A stretch of DNA of 64,000 bases. It comes from Streptomyces sp. CB09001 (lineage in GTDB: Bacteria > Actinomycetota > Actinomycetes > Streptomycetales > Streptomycetaceae). A program made the translations under genes and the position numbers. The stretch is taken from positions 6,997,001 to 7,061,000 of the forward strand of contig NZ_CP026730.1 in assembly GCF_003369795.1 (NCBI RefSeq), written 5' to 3'. Positions 8,895 to 16,873 of the stretch are shown piece after piece. The notes under the pieces were generated by a model that was given only the letters and a program-made list of their open reading frames with translations, was not told where the DNA came from and made no database searches. Positions within the stretch are counted from its first letter, which is position 1. Each line of letters opens with the position of its first letter.

Positions 8895-10571
8895 ATGGCG
8901 GTGGACAGAAGGACGGAGTCGCCGCGCCGGACACCGGCTCGGCAGCGGACGAACCGCACGCTGGGCCGGGCGCTGGTGCGGTGGACCACGACGACCGATC
9001 ACAAGGTGATCGGCCATCTCTACCTCGCGACCTCGTTCGGCTTCTTCCTCTTCGGCGGCGTCCTCGCCATGCTGATGCGCAGTGAACTCGCCCGGCCGGG
9101 ACTGCAGTTGTTCAGCAACGAGCAGTACAACCAGCTCTTCACGATGCACGGCGCGATCATGCTGCTGCTGTTCGCGACCCCGTTGTTCGCCGGGTTCACC
9201 AACGCCGTCATGCCCTTGCAGATCGGCGCCCCGGACCTCGCGTTCCCCCGGCTCAACGCGCTCTCGTACTGGATGTACCTCTTCGGCGGCCTGATGGTGG
9301 CGGCGGGCTTCCTGACCCCCGGCGGGGCGGCCTCGTTCGGCTGGTTCGCCTACGCGCCGCTGAACAGCGCGACCTTCAGCCCCGGGCCGGGCGGGGACCT
9401 CTGGATCATGGGTCTGGTGCTGAGCGGCGTGTCCACCACGCTCAGCGCCGTCAACTTCATCACCACGGTCCTGTGCCTGCGGGCCCCGGGCATGACCATG
9501 TTCCGGATGCCGATCTTCACCTGGAACGTGCTGTTCACCTCGATCCTGGTGCTGCCCGCCTTCCCCGTGCTCACCGCCGCGCTGCTGATGCTCGAGGCCG
9601 ACCGGAAGTTCGGCGCGCACGTCTTCGACGCCGCGAACGGCGGAGCACTGCTGTGGCAGCACCTGTTCTGGTTCTTCGGCCATCCCGAGGTGTACATCAT
9701 CGCCCTGCCGTTCTTCGGCATCGTCACCGAGATCATCCCGGTCTTCAGCCGCAAGCCGATCTTCGGCTACGTCAGCCTGGTCGGCGCCACCATCGCCATC
9801 ACGATGCTCTCCGCGGTGGTGTGGGCCCACCACATGTTCGCCACGGGCGCCGTGCTGCTCCCGTTCTTCTCTCTCATGTCGTTCCTCATCGCCGTGCCGA
9901 CCGGAGTGAAGTTCTTCAACTGGACCGGCACCATGCTGCGCGGCTCGCTGTCCTTCGAGACACCCATGCTGTGGGCGTGCGGCTTCCTGGTGACGTTCCT
10001 GCTCGGCGGGCTGAGCGGCGTTCTGATCGCGTCCCCGCCGCTGGACTTCCACCTGACGGACTCGTACTTCATCGTCGCGCACCTGCACTACGTGGTGTTC
10101 GGCACGGTGGTCTTCGCGATGTTCGCCGGCTTCTACTTCTGGTGGCCGAAGTTCACCGGCAGACTGCTCGACGAACGGATCGGCAAGATCCACTTCTGGA
10201 CACTCTTCGTCGGCTTCCAGACCACCTTCCTCGTCCAGCACTGGCTCGGCGAGCAGGGCATGCCACGCCGCTACGCCGACTACCTGGCCGCCGACGGCTT
10301 CACCACCCTCAACACCATCAGCTCCATCGGCTCCTTCCTGCTCGGCCTGTCCACACTGCCGTTCCTCTACAACGTCTGGCACACCCACCACTACGGGAAG
10401 AAGGTTGAGCAGGACGACCCCTGGGGCTACGGCCGGTCCCTCGAATGGGCCACCAGCTGCCCGCCGCCGCGCCACAACTTCACGTCGCTGCCCCGCATCC
10501 GCTCCGAGTCCCCGGCGTTCGACCTCCACCACCCCGACGTCACCCGACACGATCAGAGGCATGTGCAGTGA
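8895..10571 (+). CDS. ctaD: Cytochrome c oxidase subunit I (aa3 type), second-copy type
   Basis: 558 aa from ATG 8895. It is the catalytic subunit of the haem-copper oxidase, with about 12 membrane segments. Visible marks are the haem a His in MHGAIMLLLF, the CuB/cross-link region GHPEVYIIALP, the CuB histidines in WAHHMFATG, and the haem a3/a ligand region IVAHLHYVVFG. The K-channel Lys is in PTGVKFFNW. It reduces O2 to water and pumps protons. A four-base GTGA overlap couples it to ctaF. No subunit II or III genes follow, so it must share these with another locus or act in a reduced complex. Confidence 0.92.
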   Translation: MAVDRRTESPRRTPARQRTNRTLGRALVRWTTTTDHKVIGHLYLATSFGFFLFGGVLAMLMRSELARPGLQLFSNEQYNQLFTMHGAIMLLLFATPLFAGFTNAVMPLQIGAPDLAFPRLNALSYWMYLFGGLMVAAGFLTPGGAASFGWFAYAPLNSATFSPGPGGDLWIMGLVLSGVSTTLSAVNFITTVLCLRAPGMTMFRMPIFTWNVLFTSILVLPAFPVLTAALLMLEADRKFGAHVFDAANGGALLWQHLFWFFGHPEVYIIALPFFGIVTEIIPVFSRKPIFGYVSLVGATIAITMLSAVVWAHHMFATGAVLLPFFSLMSFLIAVPTGVKFFNWTGTMLRGSLSFETPMLWACGFLVTFLLGGLSGVLIASPPLDFHLTDSYFIVAHLHYVVFGTVVFAMFAGFYFWWPKFTGRLLDERIGKIHFWTLFVGFQTTFLVQHWLGEQGMPRRYADYLAADGFTTLNTISSIGSFLLGLSTLPFLYNVWHTHHYGKKVEQDDPWGYGRSLEWATSCPPPRHNFTSLPRIRSESPAFDLHHPDVTRHDQRHVQ

Positions 10572-10978
10572 GGACCGAATCCCGTCTGTTCACCGGTGTC
10601 GCGGTCTTCTTCGGCGCCGAGGCGGCGCTCTACGGCTGGTGGTCGCGCGAGCCCGCCGGCACCGCCGCGCTCGTCATCGCCTTCCTCATGGCCGCGCTCG
10701 TCGCGTTCTTCCTGCGCGTGCAGTACCGCAGGCGCGGCCTGCGCGCGCAGGACCGCGGCGAGGGCGAGGTCGTCGACACCGCGGGGCCGCTCGACTTCTT
10801 CCCGCCGCGCAGCGCCTGGCCGGTCACGATCGCGCTGGCCGCCCTGGTGCTCGCGTTCGGCATCGTCTTCGGGCTGTGGCTGGCGCTGATCGGCTTCGGC
10901 CTGCTCGCCATGGGCGTCTGCGGCCTGGTCTTCCAGTACGCCGACCGGGACGTTCAGCGCTCCGGCTCGCCCGAGTAG
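10568..10978 (+). CDS. ctaF: Cytochrome c oxidase subunit IV (CtaF-like)
   Basis: 136 aa from GTG 10568, overlapping the ctaD stop. Four hydrophobic stretches in two pairs (about 6-22, 28-46, 82-98 and 100-118) flank a polar loop with TAGPLDFFPPRSAWPV. That pattern and the position after subunit I fit the actinobacterial subunit IV family (Cyt_c_ox_IV). It stabilises the oxidase complex in the membrane. Its last 25 bp overlap the 3' end of the convergent cytochrome b gene. Confidence 0.8.
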   Translation: MRTESRLFTGVAVFFGAEAALYGWWSREPAGTAALVIAFLMAALVAFFLRVQYRRRGLRAQDRGEGEVVDTAGPLDFFPPRSAWPVTIALAALVLAFGIVFGLWLALIGFGLLAMGVCGLVFQYADRDVQRSGSPE

Positions 10979-12657
10979 GCATCCCGTTCCGCCGCATCTG
11001 CCGCCGCCGCTTCCGCCACCGGTTCCCGCCCCGGCTCCGGCTCCCGCCCCGGTTCCCGTTCCGGCTCCGTGTCCTCGACGTCGACCCGGTCGCCGTAGTA
11101 CCACTCACTGAGCGTCGCCCGCAGCCGGCCCACGTGCGGAGCGTCGCCCTCCGTCGTGGACGGCGCGAGCGGCTCGGGCTGCCTGCGGGCCCGCAGTACG
11201 TGACGTTCCTCGGCGTCCAGGGGGCCGTGACCCTCGGCGTAGCCGCCCGCCAGGTTCTGGTGCACCTCGCCCGTCTCCTCGCCCTCGGTCAGACGCTCGC
11301 GGTCGTGCTCCTGCAGCGCCAGGCAGACGCGCTTGGTCACCACGAAGGCCAGCGGCGGCGCCAGCACCAGACAGACCCGGAAGATCCAGGTGAGGAGGTT
11401 CAGCGAGACGTGGAACGTGTGGGCGAGGATGTCGTTGCCGCCCGCCAGGAGCAGCACCGCGTAGAAGACGATCGCGGCGACGCCCAGCCCGGTGCGCACC
11501 GGCTTGTCCCGGGGCCGGTCGCACAGGTGGTGCTCCTCGTGGTCGCCCGTCACCCAGCGCTCGAAGAACGGGTAGGCGTACAGCACCGCGAACAGGACGC
11601 CCGGCAGCAGCACCGCCGGCACCAGCACGTTCCACATGACGGTGTGGCCCGCCACCGCCGTCTCGAACGGCGGCATCAGCCGCAGCGAGCCCTCCAGGAA
11701 CCCGACGTACCAGTCCGGCTGCGAGCCCGTGGAGACGATGTCGGGGCGGTAGGGGCCGTACGTCCAGATCGGGTTGATCTCGGCCACCGCCGCGAGCACG
11801 GTCACGACACCGAACACCATGAAGAACAGGCCCGTGGAGTTCGTCATGAACTGCGGGAACAGCGGCTTGCCCACCGCGTTGCGGTTGGTGCGCCCGCGGC
11901 CCGCCCACTGGGTGTGCTTCAGGTAGAACACCAGGATCAGATGGACCGTGACCAGCGCGACCAGCAGCGCCGGGAGCAGCAGGATGTGCACCGAGTACAG
12001 CCGCGGGACGATGTCCTCGCCGGGATACTCGCCGCCGAACACGAACATGCTGACGTACGTCCCCACCACCGGGATGGACAGCATGATCCCCTGCGCGATG
12101 CGCAGCCCCGTCCCCGACAACAGGTCGTCCGGGAGCGAGTAGCCGGCGAAGCCCTCGGCGAGCGCCAGCACGAACAGCGTGACACCGATCAGCCAGTTGA
12201 CCTCACGCGGTCGGCGGAACGCCCCGGTGAAGAAAATCCGCAGCAGGTGCACTCCGATGGCCGAAAGGAACACCAGCGCCGCCCAGTGGTGCACCTGCCG
12301 GATCAGCAGCCCGCCGCGCACGTCGAAACTGATGTCCACCGTCGAGCGGTAGGCCTCCGACATGCTCACCCCCAGCAGGGGCTCGTACGAGCCGCCGTAG
12401 ACGACCTCCGTCATCGAGGGCTTGAAGAACAGCGTCAGCCACACCCCGGTCAGCAGCAGCACGACGAAGCTGTACAGGGCGATCTCGCCCAGCAGGAACG
12501 ACCAGTGCTCGGGGAAGGCCTTGCGCAGCAGCCCCCCGCCCTCGGAGACGGGGAGCCGCCCGTCGGCCCAGTTGACGGTGTGTTCGGCCGCGTGGCGGGC
12601 CCGCGCACCGGCGCGGGCCCTTCTCCTCTGCAACAGCACGGCGCATGGGTTCCCCAC
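10954..12657 (-). CDS. qcrB: Cytochrome b subunit of the bc1 complex (QcrB), second-copy type
   Basis: 567 aa. Eight or more membrane segments carry the b-haem histidines (IRQVHHWAALVFL, GVHLLRIFF, YSVHILLLP, VTVHLILVFY). The quinol-site loop reads QPDWYVG, the Gram-positive form of PEWY. The C-terminal cytoplasmic tail resembles that of housekeeping QcrB. It oxidises menaquinol. Start uncertain: GTG 12657 is the longest, with alternatives at GTG 12639 and TTG 12633; none has a good Shine-Dalgarno sequence. No Rieske (qcrA) or cytochrome c (qcrC) gene is present, so it is an orphan copy, facing ctaD-ctaF tail to tail. Confidence 0.88.
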   Translation of the reverse strand: MGNPCAVLLQRRRARAGARARHAAEHTVNWADGRLPVSEGGGLLRKAFPEHWSFLLGEIALYSFVVLLLTGVWLTLFFKPSMTEVVYGGSYEPLLGVSMSEAYRSTVDISFDVRGGLLIRQVHHWAALVFLSAIGVHLLRIFFTGAFRRPREVNWLIGVTLFVLALAEGFAGYSLPDDLLSGTGLRIAQGIMLSIPVVGTYVSMFVFGGEYPGEDIVPRLYSVHILLLPALLVALVTVHLILVFYLKHTQWAGRGRTNRNAVGKPLFPQFMTNSTGLFFMVFGVVTVLAAVAEINPIWTYGPYRPDIVSTGSQPDWYVGFLEGSLRLMPPFETAVAGHTVMWNVLVPAVLLPGVLFAVLYAYPFFERWVTGDHEEHHLCDRPRDKPVRTGLGVAAIVFYAVLLLAGGNDILAHTFHVSLNLLTWIFRVCLVLAPPLAFVVTKRVCLALQEHDRERLTEGEETGEVHQNLAGGYAEGHGPLDAEERHVLRARRQPEPLAPSTTEGDAPHVGRLRATLSEWYYGDRVDVEDTEPEREPGREPEPGREPVAEAAAADAAERDAYSGEPER

Positions 12658-12713
12658 CGCCCGTACCGGAAACTACACACCGACCACGTACGGTCACCCT
12701 CCGGCTTGCGGGG

Positions 12714-13073
12714 TCACCGTCCGCCCGGGCCGCCGCTGCCGAAGGAACCGCTGCTGCCCTCGTCCCAGCGGGGCCGCTCCTGGTCGGAGGCGGTACGACT
12801 GCCCTGGTGCCCCATCTCGTGCGGCAGCGTGCGCTCGTCGCTCCGCGGCATCTCGTCGGGCTCCCGGCGCTCCCGCTCCTCGTGGACCGGACCGTCGTCG
12901 GGCATACGGGGCTGCTCCTCGGGACGCGGCGGCGGCGGCTCCCGGCGCTTCTGCCGACTGCCGAAGGCGAACGCGCCGATCAGCACGGCCACCACCACCA
13001 CGGCAGCGACGATCAGCCAGACGGCCAGTGCGCCGGAGCCGCCCGCGGCCAGGTCCATCCATGCGTTGCTCAT
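12714..13073 (-). CDS. Small single-span membrane protein (DUF6479-like)
   Basis: 119 aa from ATG 13073. One hydrophobic helix (about 15-38, LAVWLIVAAVVVVAVLIGAF) is followed by a basic stop and a long, highly charged, disordered tail (REPPPPRPEEQPRMPDD). This layout fits the Streptomyces DUF6479 group, though I cannot confirm the family by search. It lies 56 bp upstream of qcrB on the same strand and may be cotranscribed with it. A SigB-type promoter candidate sits 9 bp before the start, suggesting stress induction. Function unknown. Confidence 0.7.
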   Translation of the reverse strand: MSNAWMDLAAGGSGALAVWLIVAAVVVVAVLIGAFAFGSRQKRREPPPPRPEEQPRMPDDGPVHEERERREPDEMPRSDERTLPHEMGHQGSRTASDQERPRWDEGSSGSFGSGGPGGR

Positions 13074-13082
13074 GGAGCGCGG

Positions 13083-13107
13083 GTACCCGCGGCCCGCATG
13101 ACCAACC
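13083..13107 (-). promoter_or_regulatory. SigB-type promoter candidate upstream of the small membrane protein and qcrB
   Basis: Minus strand GGTT (13104-13107), 15 bp, GGGTAC (13083-13088). The start codon follows the -10 by 9 nt. Confidence 0.45.
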
Positions 13108-13233
13108 TGGTCACCGCGACCGCCACGCCCATGTCCGCGAAGAGCCGGCCTTCCCGATCGGAAACAGCCCCGGAGCCCTTGGAAACACCGGGTCCGGCCG
13201 TTTGGCACCGCGGCCGGCGGCAACCCGCTCGGT

Positions 13234-13611
13234 GTGACATCGACGACGACTTCCCAGCAGGAACTGTTCCGCTTCCTCGAGGACCGCTTCGCGTGCGCAC
13301 AGGCGTGCACCGAGTGCGCGCGGGCCTGCGCCCTGCGGGCGAGCCTCGTGGACCCGGACGGGACCGAGAACCAGGAGCTCGTGCGGCGCAGGGGCATCAT
13401 GTGCGCGGAGGTCTGCGACGCGACCTGCCGGGTGCTGTCCGAACAGAACCAGGTCGACGAGGCCGCCATCCGCGCCCAGCTGGAGTGGTGCCGGCAGGTG
13501 TGCCTGGAGAGCGCGCAGGTCTTCGACGGACACCGGGGCGCCGAGGAGAGCGCCAAGGCCTGCCGGGACTGCGCCCGCGCCTGCGGGGAGTTCCTGGCCA
13601 CCCTGCGCTGA
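13234..13611 (+). CDS. Four-helix-bundle copper-binding protein (DUF326/Csp-like)
   Basis: 125 aa from GTG 13234. Twelve cysteines are spaced along amphipathic helices (FACAQACTECARAC, MCAEVCDATC, WCRQVC, ACRDCARAC). This is the pattern of the Cys-rich four-helix bundle family, in which Csp1/Csp3 proteins bind many Cu(I) ions in the core. There is no signal peptide, so it would be a cytosolic copper store or buffer. It lies close to the respiratory genes, whose products need copper, but is divergent from them. No clear ribosome site precedes the start. Copper binding is inferred from the family. Confidence 0.8.
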   Translation: MTSTTTSQQELFRFLEDRFACAQACTECARACALRASLVDPDGTENQELVRRRGIMCAEVCDATCRVLSEQNQVDEAAIRAQLEWCRQVCLESAQVFDGHRGAEESAKACRDCARACGEFLATLR

Positions 13612-13639
13612 GGCCCTGGGAACGGGTCCCGCGCCGCGT

Positions 13640-13645
13640 TAGCCT
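13640..13645 (+). promoter_or_regulatory. -10 box of a probable leaderless promoter (oxygenase gene)
   Basis: TAGCCT followed by 6 nt and then the ATG at 13652, with no Shine-Dalgarno sequence. Confidence 0.4.
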
Positions 13646-13651
13646 GCCCGT

Positions 13652-14554
13652 ATGGCGGCGACACGGACGGACGGGGACCCGGGACTGTTCGGCCCGCGCT
13701 CCGTGACCTGGCAGGCGCACGGCGACCCGATGATGTGGGTGGCCGGCATCCGCGCCCTCTACCTCCAGGCCCTGCACCCACGCGCGGTGCGCGGCGTGAT
13801 GCAGAACAGCGACTTCCGCCGCGACGCGTGGGGCCGGCTGATGCGCACCGCGGGCTTCGTCGGCACCACGACGTACGGCACCACCGAGGCCGCCGAGCGG
13901 GCCGGCGCCCGGGTCCGGAAGATCCACAGCATGCTCGGCGCCACCGACCCCGACACGGGCGAGCGCTACGGTGTCGACGAACCCGCCCTGCTGCTGTGGG
14001 TGCACTGCGCCGAGATCGGCTCCTACCTGCACGTCCTGCGCCGCTCCGGATTCCCGCTCACCGACGCCCACGCCGACCGCTACCTCGCCGAACACCGGCA
14101 CAGCGCCCGTCTCGTCGGCCTCGACCCCGCCTCCGTACCCGCGAACCGGGCCGAGCTGGCCGCCTACTTCGCGCGGGTACGGCCCGAACTGGCCGCCGGA
14201 GCGGACGCGCACGAGGTGGACGACTTCCTGCTCCGCCCGCCCACGCACCCCCTCCTGGTCCCGGCCCGCGAGCTGCTGTGGCGGCGGGTCGCCCGTCTTG
14301 CGTACGACTCCCTACCGCCGTACGCGCACGAGCTCTACGGCAGACCCGCACCCCCGGCCGCCAACGTCACCCGGCGACTGCGCGCCACGGGCACCCTGCT
14401 GCGCCATGTCCCCGCACGTCTGCGCTGGCAGCTGCCGCCCAAACACATCCTGCGGGCCATGGCCCGGCTCGGCCCGGGCGTGCGCCCGGCGCCATACAAA
14501 ATCGGACGACAAGCGGCCATACTGGACCGGCCAGGGGAGGGCGCGGCGGACTGA
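13652..14554 (+). CDS. MpaB/rubber-oxygenase-like family protein (DUF2236)
   Basis: 300 aa. The sequence opens with FGPRSVTWQAHGDPMMWVAG and continues ALYLQALHPRAVRGV, typical of the DUF2236 fold shared by fungal MpaB and the haem-containing latex-clearing proteins. The HP in LQALHPRAV and the histidine in LLWVHCAEIGSY are conserved-type positions for haem contact. An oxygenase role is therefore likely but the substrate is unknown. No signal peptide. The start fits a leaderless transcript (TAGCCT, 6 nt, ATG). It is 21 bp from the kinase-TPR gene. Confidence 0.75.
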   Translation: MAATRTDGDPGLFGPRSVTWQAHGDPMMWVAGIRALYLQALHPRAVRGVMQNSDFRRDAWGRLMRTAGFVGTTTYGTTEAAERAGARVRKIHSMLGATDPDTGERYGVDEPALLLWVHCAEIGSYLHVLRRSGFPLTDAHADRYLAEHRHSARLVGLDPASVPANRAELAAYFARVRPELAAGADAHEVDDFLLRPPTHPLLVPARELLWRRVARLAYDSLPPYAHELYGRPAPPAANVTRRLRATGTLLRHVPARLRWQLPPKHILRAMARLGPGVRPAPYKIGRQAAILDRPGEGAAD

Positions 14555-14575
14555 ACCACGGGGGCGGGCGAAGTC

Positions 14576-16813
14576 ATGGGGGACAGCACGCTGATCCACG
14601 GCCGGTACCGGCTGCTCGAGCGGATCGGGCGCGGCGGCATGGGCGAGGTGTGGCGGGCGCGGGACGAGTCACTCGGCCGCCGCATAGCCGTCAAGTGCCT
14701 CAAACCGCTGGGCACGCAGCACGACCACTCCTTCACCCGCGTCCTGCGGGAGAGATTCCGGCGCGAGGCCCGGGTGGCCGCCGCGCTCCAGCACCGCGGG
14801 GTGACCGTCGTCCACGACTTCGGCGAGTGGGACGGCGTGCTCTTCCTGGTCATGGAGCTGCTGGAGGGACACGACCTGAGCCGGCTCCTGGAGGACAACA
14901 AGGGCCATCCGCTGCCCGTCCCGGACGTCGTCGACATCGCCGAACAGGTCGCCTCCGCGCTCGCCTACACCCACGACCAGGGCATCGTCCACCGCGACCT
15001 CAAACCCGCGAACATCGTGCGGACCGCCGACGGCACCGTGAAGATCTGCGACTTCGGCATCGCCCGGCTCGGCCACGACGCGGGCTTCACCGCCCGGCTG
15101 ACCGGCACCGGCATCGCCATGGGCACCCCGCACTACATGTCGCCGGAACAGATCGGCGGGGACGAGGTCGACCGGCGCAGCGACCTGTACTCCCTGGGCT
15201 GTGTGCTCTACGAGATCGCCACCGGCGTCCCGCCCTTCGACCTCGAAGACGCCTGGGCGATCCTCGTCGGCCACCGCGACACCGAGCCGGAACCGCCCCG
15301 CACCCACCGCGCCGAACTGCCCGGATACCTGGACCGGATCATCCTGGACCTGCTGGCCAAACGGCCCGAGCAACGCCCGGACGACGCCCGAGAGCTGGGC
15401 CGCCGGATCACCGCCGGACGCACCGCACCGGTGCGGGTGCCGGCTCTCGCGGCATCCCGGCCCCGTACGCGGCGGCCGGTCGGGGGCCGCACCGCACTGC
15501 CCTCCTGGACCCACGGCATGACCACCGGTCACAAGGCGACCGGCACCGGCCCGCGCGCCACGCCCCCGGACCCGGGGGCGGGCCTGTCCGGCGAGTGGGT
15601 CCCGCGGCCCACCGGAGACGGGAGCGACGGCGAACGGGCCGCCGGGCCCACCCCGGACGAGTGGCCCGACCCGGCGTCCGAGGCCGCCGTCGGGCTGGCC
15701 GCGCGCCACAACGCGGCGCTGAGCCTGGGCCGCCTGGGCCGCTGGGAGGAAGCGGGCCGGATGCACCGCACGGTCGCCGCCGAACGCGAGCGCCTGCTCG
15801 GTCCCGACCACCCCGACACTCTCGCCAGCCGCTACGAGGCCGCCTTCACCCTGGGGCGCACCGGCCGGGCCGCCGAAGCGCTGCGCGCCTACAAGGGTGT
15901 CGCCCAGGCCCGGATCAGGACGCTGGGCGCCGACCACGCCGACACCCTCGCCGTCCGCCAGGAGATGGCCTACACCCTGGGCCGGCTGGGCCGCCACACC
16001 GACGCCCACCAGGTGTACACGTCGGTGCTGACCGCCCGTGAGCGCACCATGGGCGCCGACCATCCCGACACCCTGCGCTGCCGGCACAACCTGGCCTTCA
16101 ACCTCGGTCGGCTCGGCCGCACCGAGGACGCCCACCGGATGGCCCGCGAGGTGGCCGCGGCGCGGGCCCGCGTACTCGGCCCCGGCCACCCCGACACCCT
16201 CGTCACCCGCTACGAGGTGGCCTACGAACTCGGGCGGCTGGACCGCTGGCAGGAGTCCCTGGCGACCTACCGCGAGGTCGCCGCCGCCCGCGCGAGAGCC
16301 CTCGGTCCCGACCACCCGGACACCTTCGCCGCCCGTTACGAGACCGGCGTCGCCCTCGGCCGCCTCGGCCGCTGTACCGAAGCGCTGACCGCGTACGAGG
16401 AGCTGATCGCCGACCGCACCCGCGCCCAGGGCGCCGAGCACCCCGAGACCCTGCGCGCCCGGCACGGCCGGGGCGTCAACCTCGGCAGGCTGGGCCGCTG
16501 GGCGGAGGCCCTGGACGAGGCGCGCGCGGTGTGCTCGATCCGCGGACGGGTCCTGGGCCCCGACCACCCCGACACCCTGGTCAGCCACCGCGAGGTCGCC
16601 GTCGCCCTGGGCTGGCTGGGCCGCTGGTCCGCCGCCCTCACCGAGTACCGTCTGGTCGCCGCCGCCCGCGAACGGGTCCTGGGCCCCGACCGGCCCGACA
16701 CTCTCGTCGCCCGCGACGACGAGGCCCACTGCCTGGAACAGCTCGGCCGCGCGGCCGAGGCCGCCGAGCTGTACCGCCGGGTCGCGGCACTGCGCTCGGT
16801 GGCCGCCCGCTGA
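14576..16813 (+). CDS. Soluble Ser/Thr protein kinase fused to a TPR array
   Basis: 745 aa. The kinase domain (about 9-275) is complete: Gly loop GRGGMGEVW, K40, catalytic D141 (IVHRDLKPANIV), and D159 of DFG. After a Pro/Arg-rich linker, nine units of about 42 residues follow from about 370 to the end, eight of them marked by GPDHPDTL-type motifs with LGRLGR and EA. These are the TPR_10/TPR_12 repeats normally attached to NB-ARC ATPases. Unlike PknB-type kinases, it has no membrane segment or PASTA domains. It probably phosphorylates partners recruited by the repeats; none is known. It appears cotranscribed with the oxygenase gene. Confidence 0.88.
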   Translation: MGDSTLIHGRYRLLERIGRGGMGEVWRARDESLGRRIAVKCLKPLGTQHDHSFTRVLRERFRREARVAAALQHRGVTVVHDFGEWDGVLFLVMELLEGHDLSRLLEDNKGHPLPVPDVVDIAEQVASALAYTHDQGIVHRDLKPANIVRTADGTVKICDFGIARLGHDAGFTARLTGTGIAMGTPHYMSPEQIGGDEVDRRSDLYSLGCVLYEIATGVPPFDLEDAWAILVGHRDTEPEPPRTHRAELPGYLDRIILDLLAKRPEQRPDDARELGRRITAGRTAPVRVPALAASRPRTRRPVGGRTALPSWTHGMTTGHKATGTGPRATPPDPGAGLSGEWVPRPTGDGSDGERAAGPTPDEWPDPASEAAVGLAARHNAALSLGRLGRWEEAGRMHRTVAAERERLLGPDHPDTLASRYEAAFTLGRTGRAAEALRAYKGVAQARIRTLGADHADTLAVRQEMAYTLGRLGRHTDAHQVYTSVLTARERTMGADHPDTLRCRHNLAFNLGRLGRTEDAHRMAREVAAARARVLGPGHPDTLVTRYEVAYELGRLDRWQESLATYREVAAARARALGPDHPDTFAARYETGVALGRLGRCTEALTAYEELIADRTRAQGAEHPETLRARHGRGVNLGRLGRWAEALDEARAVCSIRGRVLGPDHPDTLVSHREVAVALGWLGRWSAALTEYRLVAAARERVLGPDRPDTLVARDDEAHCLEQLGRAAEAAELYRRVAALRSVAAR

Positions 16814-16814
16814 C

Positions 16815-16850
16815 CGGGGGCGGTGCGCGACGGCGGGCTGGCCGCCCCCG
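16815..16850. terminator. Hairpin terminator after the kinase-TPR gene
   Basis: Perfect 9-bp arms (16815-16823 with 16842-16850, CGGGGGCGG type) begin right after the stop codon, with an 18-nt loop. Confidence 0.45.
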
Positions 16851-16873
16851 ATCGGCCCGTGTTACCAAGAGCC

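Noticed and set aside
8388..10562. 724-codon open frame antisense to ctaD
   Set aside because: Typical shadow ORF in GC-rich DNA; the plus strand encodes an unmistakable oxidase subunit.
10405..13101. 898-codon open frame antisense to qcrB and the small membrane protein
   Set aside because: Charged, low-complexity translation with no domain; antisense shadow of qcrB.
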